From NCBI GenBank assembly GCA_025765615.1, contig JAIVFJ010000135.1:1-64000 (forward strand): a stretch of 64,000 bases of DNA, given 5' to 3'. How positions within the stretch are numbered: position 1 is the stretch's first letter; every line of letters starts with the position of its first letter. Source of the DNA: Zopfochytrium polystomum (Eukaryota; Chytridiomycota; Chytridiomycetes; Chytridiales; Chytridiaceae). The position numbers and the translations under genes are program-made. Shown here in pieces: positions 62,701-64,000 of the stretch. The notes below the pieces were generated by a model. That model was not told the origin of the DNA. It searched no databases and worked only from the letters and a program-made list of their open reading frames with translations.

Positions 62701-63182
62701 CGTGACTTACCCGCGCTGCGGAAACGCAACAACCTTGGCCATCTTGAACTGCATGCACACCGCTGACGATGCTTTTGGGTCCGACGTTCTTCGCGGTGCT
62801 CTAGTCGCGTACGGGCCATATGTTACGGTGACACACGTGCTGACGCGCGGCATCGGAAGTCTGGAGAGTGGGCCTCCCGCGGCGGTCGAAAAGGTGTGCC
62901 CGGGCACCGTGGTGTCCGGAAGGGGTCGTATCGATGCGGAAATTCTTGGCAACACACTATGGGCTGCGAAGTGGAATGAGGGTAGCCCCGGGGCACGCAA
63001 GGTGGTTGTGTGCGGACCGCAAGGCTTTGAGGGCGCGATCTATGAGATGTGCAGTGAGTATTTTTTTTTTTTTTTTCATTTTGTTCTTGGCTCTTTGGCT
63101 GACTTATCAATTTTCTTTAGTGGAAAACCTTGGCGTCCAGCACGAAGAGATCCTGATGCTTCCGCCCGACTCTTACATCTGA
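59760..63182 (+). CDS. DOMON-cytochrome b561-cytochrome b5-FAD/NAD reductase with inserted SH3
   Basis: Five exons (59760-60233, 60307-60764, 60818-62073, 62130-63053, 63121-63182) join in frame to 1057 residues. Order: signal/anchor segment (about 19-36, ALPFVLLVCTALVLAVAF); extracellular DOMON heme domain (about 50-240; GWVAIGLG, His228 in VWHSFDRG); cytochrome b561 with five to six membrane helices and the four heme histidines His259, His295, His337, His378; cytochrome b5 (HPGG at 564-567, second ligand candidate His585); FAD subdomain with RYYTPI (771-776) and GPFG; NAD subdomain starting VVVVGGSG (849-850) and ending CGPQGF (Cys1024). An SH3 domain, about 876-923 (ALSVGDWV, DGWAVG, GLFPLPVTY), interrupts the NAD subdomain. 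Predicted role: cytosolic NAD(P)H to extracellular acceptor electron transfer, possibly metal or quinone reduction. Confidence 0.93.
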
Positions 63183-64000
63183 TAGGTTGTCTAGCTTTCA
63201 CCATCCGCATAGAGCTCCCGTTAGTACTTCTTGCCACGGAAGTTCTAAAGTGGATTCTCCATTTTTCCAATTACGTGTTCGTGCTTTGTTCAATGCTCCT
63301 TTCGACTGATAACTGGTTTTCTACTCGATGATCTAGTAGGGAAATCTTCCCCAACCTCACTTTTCGCCCGCACCCACGCTTTCCAACCCCCCCTCCCTCC
63401 TTGCCTCTTCTAAAGTTGGCGACACGAGGGAGTGTACCCGACCTGTCCTTACACCAGCCACTTCCTTCATTCATTCAAATTGTGAATCGACGGAGATCGT
63501 TCTTTCTTTTTTGTGCGATTGCGACGACAAGCGATGCGTCTTTTATAGGGCTTGCACTCCAATCCCGCACGCGTTCGTTTGTTGTCTCCGCCGTTATCCA
63601 ACTTTTCGCACACCTCTCCTTTGTTTTTCGCTTTGGTTTTTGTGTTACTGGCGATTTCCCTTCCACCCCCCCCCCCACAGCATCCCCCCGCTTTCCTGCC
63701 CACACAGTGTCTCAAAAAGCCACGTCGATGATAAAGGGTGATGCTCGCCACGCCCCACCGCCCCTCCCCTCCATTACCCTTGTGTGTTTTTCTCGCTGCT
63801 TGCGTTGGAATTGAAATAGTAAGTATATTTTGTTCCCCATTCTACCGTTGCTCGTCTCCTTTCATTGCGGAAACATACGGTTGAATTCGGGGTCCCCACC
63901 TGCGACAACGACCACAGAAGTACGGAAGTGGCAATGCTGGCGGAGGTCAGGTGACATCAACTCTTCCAATCCTCGCCACGTCCTGCCATAGCACCACACA
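63183..64000. other. Downstream region, no gene seen
   Basis: Pyrimidine-rich, including a C run near 63669. No coding frame with support; possible upstream part of a gene beyond the window. Confidence 0.45.

Overview
The window is nuclear DNA from a eukaryote, most likely an early-diverging zoosporic fungus (chytrid or blastoclad grade). The evidence for this is indirect: genes are split by short GT-AG introns (about 40-110 nt), coding DNA is GC-rich, intergenic DNA is full of poly-A/T runs and CT/CA microsatellites, and the gene content is fungus-like (NACHT-WD40 protein, secreted subtilase, F-BAR-SH3 protein, ankyrin protein with WW-rich repeats, copia retroelement). The phylum call is inference. 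Exon coordinates below were built by hand from splice motifs and phase agreement.

Layout. 1-3 kb: 3' part of a NACHT-WD40 gene with a 5-bp deletion. 3.2-5.7 kb: a decayed copia 3' end with its LTR, then a 1.18-kb LTR-like repeat that recurs at 26.1-27.3 kb. 7.8-9.9 kb: ankyrin-repeat gene. 11.0-11.6 kb: truncated EF-1alpha pseudogene. 14.3-17.4 kb: five-exon secreted subtilase. 19.2-21.4 kb: MSP1/ATAD1 AAA ATPase. 21.7-26.1 kb: a foldback element and other inverted repeats on both sides of an acyl-protein thioesterase gene. 29.3-32.4 kb: a PhzF-like gene and a divergently oriented protein of an unassigned family. 33.8-37.0 kb: a many-exon glycine/alanine-rich protein. 37.5-40.0 kb: F-box protein. 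41.4-43.6 kb: single-pass membrane protein. 44.6-45.6 kb: GhrA-type 2-hydroxyacid dehydrogenase. 46.5-48.7 kb: aromatic L-amino-acid decarboxylase. 49.7-52.0 kb: F-BAR-SH3 protein. 52.6-53.5 kb: protein with a lysine-rich tail. 53.5-58.1 kb: an AT-richer island with two F-box-like paralogues, the second fused to a truncated BTB gene. 59.8-63.2 kb: a five-exon DOMON-cytochrome b561-cytochrome b5-FAD/NAD reductase.

The most notable gene is the last one. It encodes a complete transmembrane electron-transfer chain in a single 1057-residue polypeptide, and an SH3 domain is inserted inside the NAD-binding subdomain between its first helix and second strand. Other notable points are the F-box/BTB chimera, the run of symmetric phase-1 exons encoding GxxxG-rich modules, and single-base frame breaks in GC-rich runs of otherwise intact genes, which look more like assembly errors than gene death. 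The genes do not form one pathway; this is ordinary eukaryotic gene order broken up by transposon debris.
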